A DNA stretch of 64,000 nt, from assembly GCF_016107305.1 (NCBI RefSeq), contig NZ_RCVR01000005.1:124001-188000 (forward strand), given 5' to 3'. This stretch comes from Roseomonas sp. KE2513 (GTDB taxonomy: Bacteria > Pseudomonadota > Alphaproteobacteria > Acetobacterales > Acetobacteraceae). Below the pieces are notes generated by a model, which made no database searches, had not been told where the DNA came from, and saw only the letters and a program-made list of their open reading frames with translations. Shown one piece after another: positions 1 through 8,287 of the stretch (position 1 is its first letter; each line of letters begins with the position of its first letter). The translations under genes and the position numbers were made by a program.

Positions 1-2
1 GC

Positions 3-53
3 CGCGGCCTGCAGAGCGGCGACATCCGTCAGTGCGACACCTTCCAGGGCTGA
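3..53 (+). CDS. C-terminal tail of an unidentified protein (partial)
   Basis: The third frame is open from the window edge to a TGA at 51-53 and encodes a short tail ending in CDTFQG. It is followed at once by two strong hairpins, which fits the end of a plus-strand gene that begins outside the window. There is too little sequence to assign a family. Confidence 0.4.
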   Translation, partial: RGLQSGDIRQCDTFQG

Positions 54-60
54 GTTTGGA

Positions 61-87
61 CGGGGCAGGGTAGGGGCCACTGCCCCG
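61..87 (+). terminator. hairpin behind the partial gene
   Basis: Perfect 8-bp arms CGGGGCAG (61-68) and CTGCCCCG (80-87) lie directly downstream of the TGA at 51-53. No T-run follows, so termination strength is uncertain. Confidence 0.4.
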
Positions 88-103
88 TCGGCCGCGAAGA
101 CAC

Positions 104-135
104 GAAGGGCGCGCGGACCTCTCCGCGCGCCCTTC
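104..135. terminator. bidirectional terminator hairpin
   Basis: A perfect 14-bp stem, arms 104-117 and 122-135 with a four-base CCTC loop, lies between two convergent genes: the plus-strand tail and the minus-strand PHA depolymerase ending at 163. It has no U-tract, but its position and stem strength suggest a shared terminator. Confidence 0.6.
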
Positions 136-162
136 ATCATGTCAGCCTACAGGCAGCTGGCC

Positions 163-1401
163 TCAGCTATTCGCCTCGATCATCGCGCGAACCTTTGGAT
201 AAACCTCGTTCGCCCAGCGCTTGCCCGCGAACACCCCGTAATGCCCCACCCCCGTCTGCAAGTGGTACTGGCGCTTTGCCAGCGGGATGTTCGGGCAGAG
301 GTCCAGCGCCGCCATGGTCTGCCCGATGGCGCAGATGTCGTCCCGCTCGCCCTCCACGGCCAGCAGCGCCGTCCGCCGGATCGCCTCCGGCCGCACCGGG
401 CGCCCGCGATAGGTCAACTCGCCCCGAGGCAGGTCGTGGTCCTGGAAGATCCGCTTCACCGTCTGGATGAAGTACTCCGCCGGAAGGTCCATCACGGCGA
501 AATACTCGTCGTAGAAGCGCCGGTGCGCCGCCTGCGCTTCGGTGTTCCCCGCTACAATGTTCGCGAACTGGTTCCGGTGCGCCCGGACATGCCGCTGCAG
601 GTTCATCGACATGAAGGCCTGCAATTGCACCGCGCCGGGATAGACCTCCCGCCCGGCACCGGCATAGCGCATCGGCACCTTGTCGATGAGGTTCCGCTCG
701 AACCACTCGATCGGCTTCGACTGCGCGAGTTCGTTCACCTGAGTCGGGCTGATCCGCGTGTCCACGGGGCCGGCCATCAACGTCATCGTGGCCGGCGTCG
801 CCCGGTTCCGGTCCTCGGACATCACGGAGACGGCGGCCAGCGTCGCGGGCACCGGCTGGCACACCGCCACCACATGGCTCCCCGGCCCCAGCACTTCCAG
901 GAACCGGATCACATGCGCCGTGAAGTCGTCGAAGCCGAATTCCCCGGCCGAGACCGGCACGTCCCGCGCATTCGTCCAGTCCGTGATGTACACGTCATGG
1001 TCCGGCAGCAGCACCTCGACCGTCCCGCGCAGCAGGGTGGAGAAGTGCCCGGACATCGGCGCCACCACCAGCACCCTCGGCTGCTGGACGGAGGTATCCT
1101 TCGCGAAACGCAATAAGGTGCCGAATGGCGTTTCCAGCACCGGCTCCTCGGTCACCTCCACCTCGCGGTTGCCCACGCGCACGGTGGTGAAGTCGTAGCC
1201 CGGCCGCGTATGCGTCGTCCTCGCATTCGCCACGAAGTCGAGCGCCGCGCTCGTCCGCCGGATGAAGGGGGCCGCCAGCGGCATCGCCGCCGCCACCGGT
1301 TCCATTTCCTTGAGGACCCGCCCGGCGCTCTCCGCGAACATCCGAAATGGGAATTGGAAGTCCTGCTGCGCCTGCCAGAGCTGGTAGATCATCGAGGACA
1401 T
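163..1401 (-). CDS. phaZ: intracellular polyhydroxyalkanoate depolymerase
   Basis: A 412-residue alpha/beta-hydrolase of the intracellular PHA depolymerase family, which hydrolyses stored poly-3-hydroxybutyrate granules in the cytoplasm. The conserved N-terminus MSSMIYQLWQAQQDF fixes the start at the ATG at 1399-1401. A longer reading to 1497 begins at a TTG and would run through a likely promoter. The nucleophile region reads VVAVCQP, with Cys at about residue 181; in this family a Cys replaces the usual lipase Ser. A C-terminal VGHYGVF segment would supply the catalytic His. There is no signal peptide, which fits a granule enzyme. Upstream Shine-Dalgarno sequence is weak. No PHA synthase or phasin gene is nearby. 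Confidence 0.88.
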   Translation of the reverse strand: MSSMIYQLWQAQQDFQFPFRMFAESAGRVLKEMEPVAAAMPLAAPFIRRTSAALDFVANARTTHTRPGYDFTTVRVGNREVEVTEEPVLETPFGTLLRFAKDTSVQQPRVLVVAPMSGHFSTLLRGTVEVLLPDHDVYITDWTNARDVPVSAGEFGFDDFTAHVIRFLEVLGPGSHVVAVCQPVPATLAAVSVMSEDRNRATPATMTLMAGPVDTRISPTQVNELAQSKPIEWFERNLIDKVPMRYAGAGREVYPGAVQLQAFMSMNLQRHVRAHRNQFANIVAGNTEAQAAHRRFYDEYFAVMDLPAEYFIQTVKRIFQDHDLPRGELTYRGRPVRPEAIRRTALLAVEGERDDICAIGQTMAALDLCPNIPLAKRQYHLQTGVGHYGVFAGKRWANEVYPKVRAMIEANS

Positions 1402-1468
1402 GTCTGGTCGATAGGTCGCATGACGGGGGAACGGCCCACCAAGGTAGGAGGTTTGATCACAGTCGTTA

Positions 1469-1497
1469 ATGTGAGGATCTTCGCCCGTCCGGGTCAA
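1469..1497 (-). promoter_or_regulatory. possible sigma-70-like promoter of phaZ
   Basis: On the minus strand TTGACC (1497-1492) and TCACAT (1474-1469) are separated by 17 bases, about 70 bp upstream of the phaZ ATG. The -35 match is good and the -10 match is poor. It lies in an AT-richer gap of 287 bp between divergent genes that shows nothing else clear. Confidence 0.3.
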
Positions 1498-1688
1498 CGG
1501 CTTGTAAAAACTAACAGGCGCTGTTTGATTGCATTCCGTTCATTTATGGCCGCTCCGATCCCGCGCTCAAACTCTGACGTCCTATCCACCGCCACCCACC
1601 TCACGAGCACGACAACAGGCGGGGTTCCGGCCTAACCTTCCCGATGAGGCCGCCCGGCAAATCGCCGGCCGCCGCTGAGGAGCGAGAG

Positions 1689-2354
1689 ATGGAACAGGCC
1701 AGGCTCATCATCAGCAGCCGCAACTACTCCTCCTGGTCGCTGCGCGGCTTCCTCCTCTGCCGCCTCGCCGGCCTCGACTTCACCATCGAGTCCGTCGACG
1801 TGAACGACCCCGCGGCCCGCGCCGAGCTCCTCCTCCGCGCTTCCTCCATCCGTATCCCCTGCCTGCTGCACGAGGGTCTGCGGATCTGGGACACCACCGC
1901 CATCGCCAGCTACCTGAACGAGAGGTTCCCCGAAGCCGGCATGTTCCCCGCCGACCGCGCCGCCCGCGCCCGCTGCCGCTCGATCTCCGGCGAGATGCAT
2001 TCCGGCTTCCAGGCCCTGCGCGCCTCCCTGCCCATGAATCTCCGTGCCCACCGCCCGGGCTTTCGCGTCTGGGCCGGCCCGCAGGCGGATATCGATCGCA
2101 TCCTCTACATCTGGCGGGAATGCTTCGAGACCTGGCGCGGACCCTGGCTCTTCGGCAACCGCCCCTCTGTCGCCGACGCCATGTACGCCCCGGTCGTCAC
2201 CCGCTTCCTCACCTACGACGTGCCCCTCGCCGGCCCATGCGCCGACTACGCCGCCCGCATCATGGAATGGGCCCCGATGGCCGAATGGATGGCCGCTGCC
2301 CTCGATGAGCCTGACCCCGCCATCAGCGAACTCGAGGTCGAGGCCGAGTTCTGA
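1689..2354 (+). CDS. glutathione S-transferase family protein
   Basis: 221 residues. The N-terminal thioredoxin-like domain begins LIISSRNYSSWSLRGFLLCRLAGL, where the SS/SW pair sits at the usual GSH-activating Ser position. The cis-Pro and gamma-glutamyl-binding strand follows as IPCLLHEGLRIWDTTAIASYL. An all-helical C-terminal domain follows, with a GPWLFGNRPSVADAMYAPV segment that is the usual N-capping box. The ATG at 1689 is chosen over one at 1644 because GAGGAGCGAGAG lies just upstream. Likely a cytosolic detoxification or isomerase-type GST; the substrate cannot be deduced. It ends before a double hairpin. Confidence 0.88.
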   Translation: MEQARLIISSRNYSSWSLRGFLLCRLAGLDFTIESVDVNDPAARAELLLRASSIRIPCLLHEGLRIWDTTAIASYLNERFPEAGMFPADRAARARCRSISGEMHSGFQALRASLPMNLRAHRPGFRVWAGPQADIDRILYIWRECFETWRGPWLFGNRPSVADAMYAPVVTRFLTYDVPLAGPCADYAARIMEWAPMAEWMAAALDEPDPAISELEVEAEF

Positions 2355-2363
2355 GCCGCCCCG

Positions 2364-2411
2364 CCGGAGAGGGCGCTGCGCTCTCCGGACATCCGAGGCA
2401 CCGCCTCGGAT
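2364..2411. terminator. paired hairpins between convergent genes
   Basis: Two adjacent perfect stem-loops: CCGGAGAG (2364-2371) with CTCTCCGG (2381-2388), and ATCCGAGGC (2391-2399) with GCCTCGGAT (2403-2411) around a three-base loop. They separate the GST gene from the convergent receptor gene ending at 2533. No U-tract follows. Confidence 0.5.
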
Positions 2412-2532
2412 CACCGACCCGAGGCGCACCGCCCGCCAAGCCCTCCGAACGAGCAGAAAAAAGAGGAGGGGGGGAGCACGGGGGGAGACCTCCCTCCAAA
2501 GTCACCAGCGCCCCCGATTCAGGACGGCCCCT

Positions 2533-3546
2533 TTAATCCAGCTTGGCCCCTGCCGCCCGCACCACTTCCCGCCACTTGGCGTTCTCCGCCGCGATGTAGC
2601 GGTCGAAGGCCGCCGGCCCCAGCGGCTTCGGCGCGCTGCCGATGTCGCGTAGCCGATCCGCCGTCGCGGGCTCGGCCACCGCCCCGAGGATCGCGTCCGC
2701 CAGCCGCTCCTGCACCGGGCCCGGGATGCGCGCCGGCGCCTGGAAGCCGAACCAGGCCACCGCCTCGAAGTCCGGCACGCCCGCTTCCGAGACGGTCGGC
2801 ACGTCGGGCAGCGAGAACCAGCGCGTGGCGGAGGTCACCGCCAGCGCCCGCATCCGCCCCTCCTTGAGGTGCGGCAGGTAGCCCGGAAGGTTGTCGATCG
2901 CGACCTCGACCCGCCCGCCCAGCACGTCCGGGATCACGCCCGAGGTGCCGCGATAGGGAATATGCGTCAGGTTCACCCCCGCCTTCGTCTTCAGGTACTC
3001 CCCGCAGAGATGCCCGGAGGTCCCGTTTCCCGGCGTCCCGTAGTTCAGCTCCCCCGGACGTGCCTTCGCCGCCGCCAGCAGGTCGGCCAGCGTGCGGAAG
3101 GGCGAATCGGCGGCCACCACGATCCCGTTCGCCACCTCGTTCACCATCGCGAGGCTCGCCAGGTCGCGGGAGGGGTCGTAGGGCAGCTTCGTGTAGAGGA
3201 ACTGGTTGATGCTGGCCGTGCCGATCGTGCAGCACAGGATAGTGTGCCCGTCCGGCTCCGCCTTCGCCACCACGTCGCTGCCGAGGTTCCCGCCCGCCCC
3301 CGGCCGATTGTCCACCACCACCGGGAAGCGAGAGGGCTCGCCCGGCTGCCCCAGCAGCGCCGGCATCCGCTCCGCCACCACGCGCGCCGTCAGGTCCGTG
3401 GCCCCACCGGCCGGAAAGGGCACGATGATCCGGATCGGCCGGTTCGGAAAGGCCGGCTGCGCCCGCACCACCGCGGGGGCCGCCAGTACCGGCAGGGCCA
3501 GCAGCGCCGCCCGCCGGGAAAGGGAAAGATCTGCTACTCGCGCCAT
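2533..3546 (-). CDS. tripartite tricarboxylate transporter substrate-binding protein (Bug family), second of a pair
   Basis: A 337-residue periplasmic solute receptor. The N-terminus has SRRAALLALPVLAAPAVVRAQ, a Tat- or Sec-type signal ending in AxA. The mature part starts with the family hallmark FPNRPIRIIVPFPAGGATDLTAR, followed by VVDNRPGAGGNLGSDVVAKAEPDGHTIL and an IPYRGTSGVIPDVLGGRV block. The start at 3546 is preceded by GGAGTGAG; a longer frame to 3594 would overlap the upstream gene. It begins 5 bp after the preceding receptor, so the two are co-transcribed. No TctA/TctB membrane genes are in the window, so this is an orphan receptor. Carboxylate-type ligands are typical of the family; the actual ligand is unknown. 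Confidence 0.9.
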   Translation of the reverse strand: MARVADLSLSRRAALLALPVLAAPAVVRAQPAFPNRPIRIIVPFPAGGATDLTARVVAERMPALLGQPGEPSRFPVVVDNRPGAGGNLGSDVVAKAEPDGHTILCCTIGTASINQFLYTKLPYDPSRDLASLAMVNEVANGIVVAADSPFRTLADLLAAAKARPGELNYGTPGNGTSGHLCGEYLKTKAGVNLTHIPYRGTSGVIPDVLGGRVEVAIDNLPGYLPHLKEGRMRALAVTSATRWFSLPDVPTVSEAGVPDFEAVAWFGFQAPARIPGPVQERLADAILGAVAEPATADRLRDIGSAPKPLGPAAFDRYIAAENAKWREVVRAAGAKLD

Positions 3547-3551
3547 TCGGC

Positions 3552-4568
3552 TCACTCCACTGTTGCGCCGGACTTGCGCACCACTTCGCCCCACTTAGCC
3601 GTCTCCGCCCGCACGAAGGCGGTGAAGGCTGCGGGGGTCGTCCCGCCATCCGGCGTCAGGTCCGGCATCATCCCACCCAGATCCGCCATGCGCGCCTTCG
3701 TCGCCGGCTCCTTCACGATGGCATCAATCGCCGCCCCCAGTCGCTCCACGATCGGCCGCGGGGTGCGGGCAGGGGCCTGGATGCCGAACCAGGCCGTCGC
3801 CTCGACACCCGGCAACCCCTCCTCGGCGGTAGTCGGGCAATCCGGCAGGGCAGGGGTCCGCGCGGCCGTCGTCACCGCCAGTGCCCGCAGCCGCCCTTCC
3901 CTCAGATGCCCGATGGCGGAGGGCAGGTTGTCCACCGCCACCTGCACCCGCCCCGCGATCACCTCGGCCAGCATGGGCCCGGCGCCGCGGAACGGCACAT
4001 GCGTCAGCTGAATTCCCGCCTCCATCTTCAGCAACTCCCCCGTCACGTGCAGCGAGGTGCCGGCGCCGGAGGAACCGATGTTCAGCCTCCCCGGATTCGC
4101 CTTCGCGTAGGCCACCAGCTCCCGAAGGCTCCGCACCGGCAAGGAATTGGTCACGAAGATGACGTTGGGCACCCGGGTCACCAGCCCCACCTCCGCCAGG
4201 TCCTCGGGCCTGTAGGTCATCCGGCTGCCATAAAGCGTGTAGTTGATGGCGCCGGAAGAGATCGCCTGCATCAGCACCGTGTAGCCGTCCGGCTCCGCCT
4301 TCGTGACAAAGTCCGCGCCCACGTTGCCGCCCGCCCCTGCCCGGTTCTCCACCGTGAAGGGCTGATTGAAATGCGCTTGCAGCCGCTCGGCCAGGATACG
4401 CGCGGCGACATCCGTCGTGCCCGCGGGCGTGAAGGGCACCACCACCCGCACCGGCCGCACCGGCCACTCACCGCCCGCTCCCTGGGCCAGGACACCGGTC
4501 GAAAACCCCGCGAGACCCGGCGCGGCAAGCAGCGGCGCGGAGAGCAGGGCGCGACGTGAAACCCTCAT
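3552..4568 (-). CDS. tripartite tricarboxylate transporter substrate-binding protein (Bug family), first of a pair
   Basis: A 338-residue receptor with the same architecture as its downstream neighbour: an SRRALLSAPLLAAPGLAG signal segment, then WPVRPVRVVVPFTPAGTTDVAAR, ENRAGAGGNVGADFVTKAEPDG and VPFRGAGPMLAEVIAGRVQ. The ATG at 4566-4568 has GAGGAGG six bases upstream, so it is preferred over an in-frame TTG at 4574. The two proteins are clearly paralogous but diverged, so this is an old tandem duplication or a paired set rather than a recent copy. They would act in the periplasm delivering an organic acid to a transporter, or to a sensor, encoded elsewhere. Confidence 0.9.
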   Translation of the reverse strand: MRVSRRALLSAPLLAAPGLAGFSTGVLAQGAGGEWPVRPVRVVVPFTPAGTTDVAARILAERLQAHFNQPFTVENRAGAGGNVGADFVTKAEPDGYTVLMQAISSGAINYTLYGSRMTYRPEDLAEVGLVTRVPNVIFVTNSLPVRSLRELVAYAKANPGRLNIGSSGAGTSLHVTGELLKMEAGIQLTHVPFRGAGPMLAEVIAGRVQVAVDNLPSAIGHLREGRLRALAVTTAARTPALPDCPTTAEEGLPGVEATAWFGIQAPARTPRPIVERLGAAIDAIVKEPATKARMADLGGMMPDLTPDGGTTPAAFTAFVRAETAKWGEVVRKSGATVE

Positions 4569-4662
4569 GGACAACCTCCTCGGACACCCGCGCGCCAGGG
4601 TCTGATGCCCCCTTTCCGCGCCGGGGCGCTAACGGAACAGGTGCCCAACCGCCGCCCCTCTT

Positions 4663-4775
4663 GCAAGCCTCCCCCAAGGGTGTTCGCCTGGGGGCTTGCG
4701 CCGCTGACCATTCCGCGCCCCGCTCATGCCGCGCAAGGACATGAAGCCGGCACGTTCCTCCCGCGTTGCGGGAGG
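4663..4775 (+). promoter_or_regulatory. hairpins in the gap before the glucan exporter
   Basis: The 296-bp gap between divergent genes holds an imperfect stem (GCAAGCC and CCCCCA at 4663-4676 against TGGGGG and CTTGC at about 4689-4699). It also holds a perfect stem CCTCCCGC (4757-4764) / GCGGGAGG (4768-4775) with a GTT loop. The second sits about 90 bp before the exporter start. They could be leader-RNA structures; function is not shown. Confidence 0.3.
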
Positions 4776-4864
4776 GGGCGTGGCCGGCGAACGGGCGCCG
4801 TGGCTAACTCCCCGCCCGCCCTTGTCCAGGCGCGCGACGACCGAGCGTAAGGAACGTGAACCGC

Positions 4865-6673
4865 ATGGGATTTCTCCAGACCTATGCCCGCGTGCTGGGC
4901 CTGCTGGCCCCGGACAAGTGGGTGGCCATCGGCCTGGCGCTCGCCGCGCTGGCGCTGGCGGGCCTGCAATTCCTCGAGCCCGTCCTCTTCGGGCGCGTGG
5001 TGGACGTGCTCACCAGCGCGGACCGCCTGCCGCAGGACGTGGTCTGGCGCCAGGCCATCTCCCTGCTCGTGGTGTGGGGCGCCGTCGGCGTCACGGGAAT
5101 CGCGGCCAACGTCGCCGTCAGCCTGCTGGCCGACCGCATGGCCCACCGCAACCGCCTCGCCGTCATGCACCGCTACTTCCAGCACGTCCTCGCCATGCCC
5201 CTATCGTTCCACGGGGATACCGCCTCGGGCCGGCTGATGAAGATCATGCTCGTCGGCACCGACCACCTCTTCGCCATCTGGCTCTCCTTCTTCCGGGAGC
5301 ACCTGACGACCTTCATCACCACCCTCATCCTCCTGCCGCTGACCTTCTTCATGAACTGGCGGCTCGCCATCGTGCTTCTGGTGCTCGTGGTCGTCTTCTG
5401 CGCCGTCGCCGCCTTCGTCGTCAGCCGTACCCAGGAGGCCCAGGAACGGGTCGAGGACTACCAGAGCCAGCTCGCCGGCAACGCCCAGGACGCCCTCTCC
5501 AACGTCGTCGTCGTCCAGTCCTTCACCCGCCTGAACGCCGAGGCCCGGCTCTTCGGCGACATCGTCCGCCAGGTGCTCGACCACCAGTTCCCCGTGCTCA
5601 ACTGGTGGGCGGTCGTGTCGGTCCTCACGCGCTCGGCCAGCACCCTCAGCGTCATCACCATCTTCGTCCTCGGCACCTGGCTGCACATGCGCGGCCAGGC
5701 CTCCGTCGGCGAGATCGTCGCCTTCATGGGCTTCGCCACCATGCTCATCGGCCGCCTCGAAGGTGCGGTTGGCTTCGTCTCCACCCTGCTGCGGCAGGTG
5801 CCCGGCCTGCGCGAGGTCTTCGGCGTGCTCGACGCCCGCAGCACCGTGCCCGAGAAGCCGAACGCGCTCGACCTGCCGCGGGCCCAGGGCCAGGTCGTCT
5901 TCGACCACGTCGCCTTCGGCTATCCCGGCGGCGGCCTCATCCTCAACGACGTGTCTTTCCAGGCGCCCCCCGGCAAGACCGTCGCCCTGGTGGGCCAGAC
6001 CGGCGCCGGCAAGTCCACCGCCATGTCCCTGCTCCAGCGACTTTGGGACCCCGTCAACGGCCATGTCACGATCGACGGCCACGACCTCCGTGACATCTCC
6101 CTCGAAAGCCTCCGCCGCAACGTCGGCGTCGTCTTCCAGGACGCGATGCTCTTCAACCGCACCATCAAGGAGAACCTCCTCATCGGCCGCCCCGAAGCGA
6201 CGGACGAGCAGATCGAGCACGCCTGCCGCATGGCCGAGGCGCACGACTTCATCATCCGCCAGCCCCAGGGCTACGACACCCGCGTCGGCGAGCGCGGCAT
6301 CAGCCTCTCCGGCGGCCAGAAGCAGCGCCTCTCCATCGCCCGCGCCCTGCTGAAGGATCCCCCGATCCTCATCCTGGACGAGGCCACCAGCGCCCTCGAC
6401 GCCGCGACCGAGGCGCGCGTCCAGCGCGCGCTCAAGGCCCTCATGGCCGGCCGCACCACCTTCATCATCGCCCACCGCCTCTCGACCATCCGCGACGCCG
6501 ACGAGATCCTCGTCTTCGAGCACGGCAAGATCGTCGAGCGCGGCACCTTCGAGGAGCTGGTCAACCTCGGTGGCCGCTTCGCCGAACTCGTCCGCACCCA
6601 GCTCTCGGGCGCCGAGCAGAAGAACGCTGAGCAGAAGTCCACCGACCAGAAGCAGTCCGCCGTCGCCGCCTGA
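4865..6673 (+). CDS. ndvA: NdvA/ChvA-type beta-glucan exporter, ABC permease-ATPase
   Basis: A 602-residue half-transporter with fused membrane and ATPase domains. The N-terminus GFLQTYARVLGLLAPDKW and the FLEPVLFGRVVDVL segment are characteristic of the cyclic beta-(1,2)-glucan exporters of rhizobia and relatives. The membrane domain spans roughly residues 15-300. The ATPase has Walker A GQTGAGKST (about 377), Q-loop QDAMLFN, signature LSGGQKQR (about 480), Walker B ILILDEATSALD and switch IAHRLST. A Lys/Gln-rich tail follows. The ATG at 4865 matches family N-termini; a GTG at 4856 is possible. No cyclic glucan synthase gene is nearby, so the exported glucan is inferred from the family only. 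Confidence 0.85.
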   Translation: MGFLQTYARVLGLLAPDKWVAIGLALAALALAGLQFLEPVLFGRVVDVLTSADRLPQDVVWRQAISLLVVWGAVGVTGIAANVAVSLLADRMAHRNRLAVMHRYFQHVLAMPLSFHGDTASGRLMKIMLVGTDHLFAIWLSFFREHLTTFITTLILLPLTFFMNWRLAIVLLVLVVVFCAVAAFVVSRTQEAQERVEDYQSQLAGNAQDALSNVVVVQSFTRLNAEARLFGDIVRQVLDHQFPVLNWWAVVSVLTRSASTLSVITIFVLGTWLHMRGQASVGEIVAFMGFATMLIGRLEGAVGFVSTLLRQVPGLREVFGVLDARSTVPEKPNALDLPRAQGQVVFDHVAFGYPGGGLILNDVSFQAPPGKTVALVGQTGAGKSTAMSLLQRLWDPVNGHVTIDGHDLRDISLESLRRNVGVVFQDAMLFNRTIKENLLIGRPEATDEQIEHACRMAEAHDFIIRQPQGYDTRVGERGISLSGGQKQRLSIARALLKDPPILILDEATSALDAATEARVQRALKALMAGRTTFIIAHRLSTIRDADEILVFEHGKIVERGTFEELVNLGGRFAELVRTQLSGAEQKNAEQKSTDQKQSAVAA

Positions 6674-6684
6674 GCTGGGCGAAT

Positions 6685-6701
6685 CGCCACTTAAAGTGGC
6701 G
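6685..6701. promoter_or_regulatory. 17-bp palindrome behind the glucan exporter
   Basis: CGCCACTT-A-AAGTGGCG is a perfect inverted repeat 11 bp after the exporter stop. As RNA it could form a 7-bp stem with a UAA loop, but no U-tract follows. As DNA it could be an operator for the CBS gene 150 bp downstream. Confidence 0.3.
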
Positions 6702-6851
6702 GCGGACCATTGCGTGAGACACGGCTGAACCACTGACGGGAACCCAAGATTACCAATTCTTCACGGCCTCGCGAGCGCCCTCTTTCGCGCTTGCGGCGGC
6801 CCCCCCGGGGCCTGCCACGATCCTCCCGGCAAGCCACCAAGGGAGGCCGCC

Positions 6852-7283
6852 GTGACAATCGCGAAGATCCTGCGCAACAAGGGTGCCGAGGTGATCGGCG
6901 TCACCCCGGACGCAGACCTCGGCACCATCGCCCGCACCCTCGTCCGCCACCGCCTCGGCGCCGTCCTCGTGCGGGACGCCCAGGGCGAAATCCTCGGCAT
7001 CGTCTCCGAGCGTGACATCGTCCGCGCCCTGGCCGAGGAGGAGGGCGTGCTCGAAGGGCAGACCGCCGCCGACATCATGACGAGGAAGCTCTTCACCGTC
7101 TCGCCGGACACCCCCATCACCCGTGCCCTAGAGATGATCACCGACCGCCGCGTCCGGCACCTGCCGGTGATGGAGAATGGCAAGCTCTGCGGCATCGTCT
7201 CCATCGGCGACCTCGTGAAGGCCCGGATTGAGGAAGCCGTGACCGAGGCCGCCGCCCTCCGCGACTACGTCACCGCCAGCTAG
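6852..7283 (+). CDS. tandem CBS-domain protein
   Basis: 143 residues made almost entirely of a CBS pair: first repeat about 10-60 ([41 protein letters not shown]), second about 75-130 ([40 protein letters not shown]). Such stand-alone pairs bind adenosine nucleotides (AMP, ATP, NADH) and act as cytosolic energy or redox sensors. The start is GTG at 6852, preceded by GGGAGG at a normal distance; no in-frame ATG fits. It is probably monocistronic. The partner protein cannot be inferred from context. Confidence 0.9.
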   Translation: MTIAKILRNKGAEVIGVTPDADLGTIARTLVRHRLGAVLVRDAQGEILGIVSERDIVRALAEEEGVLEGQTAADIMTRKLFTVSPDTPITRALEMITDRRVRHLPVMENGKLCGIVSIGDLVKARIEEAVTEAAALRDYVTAS

Positions 7284-7381
7284 GCGGGCAGGGCAGGGGG
7301 GCTGGCCCCCGGCGCCCCTTGGTGGCAAGGGGCGGGGCGGCGCCGTGCCTCCGGCGCGCCCCATCCCCGCGAGCCCGCCCC

Positions 7382-8284
7382 ATGCCCCCAGCCGCTGCCA
7401 CGCCCGCCCCCACCTCCTCCGGCACGCGCCCCGAGCACGTCCTCACCCTCTCCTGCCCGAACCGCCCGGGCATCGTCGCCGCGGTCGCCACCTGCATCTT
7501 CGAGCACGGCGGCAACATCCGCAGCGCCCAGCAGTACGACGACGTCGAGAGCCGCCGCTTCTTCGCCCGCATCACCCTTGACCACCCCGAGGGCACCCTC
7601 GACGTCCCCGCGCTGCGCAACGGCCTTGCCGAGGTCGCCGAGCGCTTCGGCATGCAGTGGACGCTCCGCAACCCCGAGGAACGCAAGCGCGTCGCCATCC
7701 TCGTCTCGAAGTTCGACCACTGCCTGGCCGATATCCTCTACCGCTGGCGCCTCGGCGAGTTGCCGATGGAGATGGCCGCGATCATCTCCAACCACCCGCG
7801 CGAGACCTACCAGCACCTCGACTTCGGCGGCGTCCCCTTCCACCACCTGCCCGTCACCAAGGCCACCAAGATGGAGCAGGAGGCCGAGGTCTGGCGCGTC
7901 ATCCGCGATACCGGCGCCGACCTCGTCGTGCTCGCCCGCTACATGCAGGTTCTCTCGGACGGGTTGGCCGCGAAGCTCGTCGGCCGCTGCATCAACATCC
8001 ACCACTCCTTCCTGCCGGGCTTTAAGGGCGCGCGCCCCTATCACCAGGCCCATTCCCGCGGCGTGAAGCTCATTGGCGCCACCGCCCACTTCGTGACGGC
8101 CGACCTCGACGAGGGCCCGATCATCGAGCAGGACGTGGAGCGCATCTCCCACAACGACACGCCCGACGATCTCGTCCGCCAGGGCCGCGACATCGAGCGC
8201 CGCGTCCTCTCCCGCGCCCTGCTGTGGCAGCTAGAGGACCGGGTGCTGCTGAACGGCTCGCGCACGGTGGTGTTCCGGAACTGA
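7382..8284 (+). CDS. purU: formyltetrahydrofolate deformylase
   Basis: A 300-residue enzyme that hydrolyses 10-formyl-THF to formate and THF, balancing one-carbon pools. An N-terminal ACT domain ([28 protein letters not shown], about 20-95) precedes the formyltransferase domain. The catalytic Asn-His-Asp set is visible in [20 protein letters not shown] (about 203-222) and in the [19 protein letters not shown] block (about 230-250). The ATG at 7382 is chosen because upstream in-frame codons encode a Pro/Arg-rich low-complexity stretch. A LysR gene lies convergently 3 bp downstream, with no visible terminator between. Confidence 0.93.
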   Translation: MPPAAATPAPTSSGTRPEHVLTLSCPNRPGIVAAVATCIFEHGGNIRSAQQYDDVESRRFFARITLDHPEGTLDVPALRNGLAEVAERFGMQWTLRNPEERKRVAILVSKFDHCLADILYRWRLGELPMEMAAIISNHPRETYQHLDFGGVPFHHLPVTKATKMEQEAEVWRVIRDTGADLVVLARYMQVLSDGLAAKLVGRCINIHHSFLPGFKGARPYHQAHSRGVKLIGATAHFVTADLDEGPIIEQDVERISHNDTPDDLVRQGRDIERRVLSRALLWQLEDRVLLNGSRTVVFRN

Positions 8285-8287
8285 CTC

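Noticed and set aside
139-1116. Plus-strand open frame of 325 codons
   Set aside because: Shadow of the PHA depolymerase gene, which has clear family motifs on the other strand.
5201-6733. Minus-strand open frame of about 510 codons
   Set aside because: It is antisense to the glucan exporter, Glu/Gly/Asp-rich, without motifs or a ribosome site.
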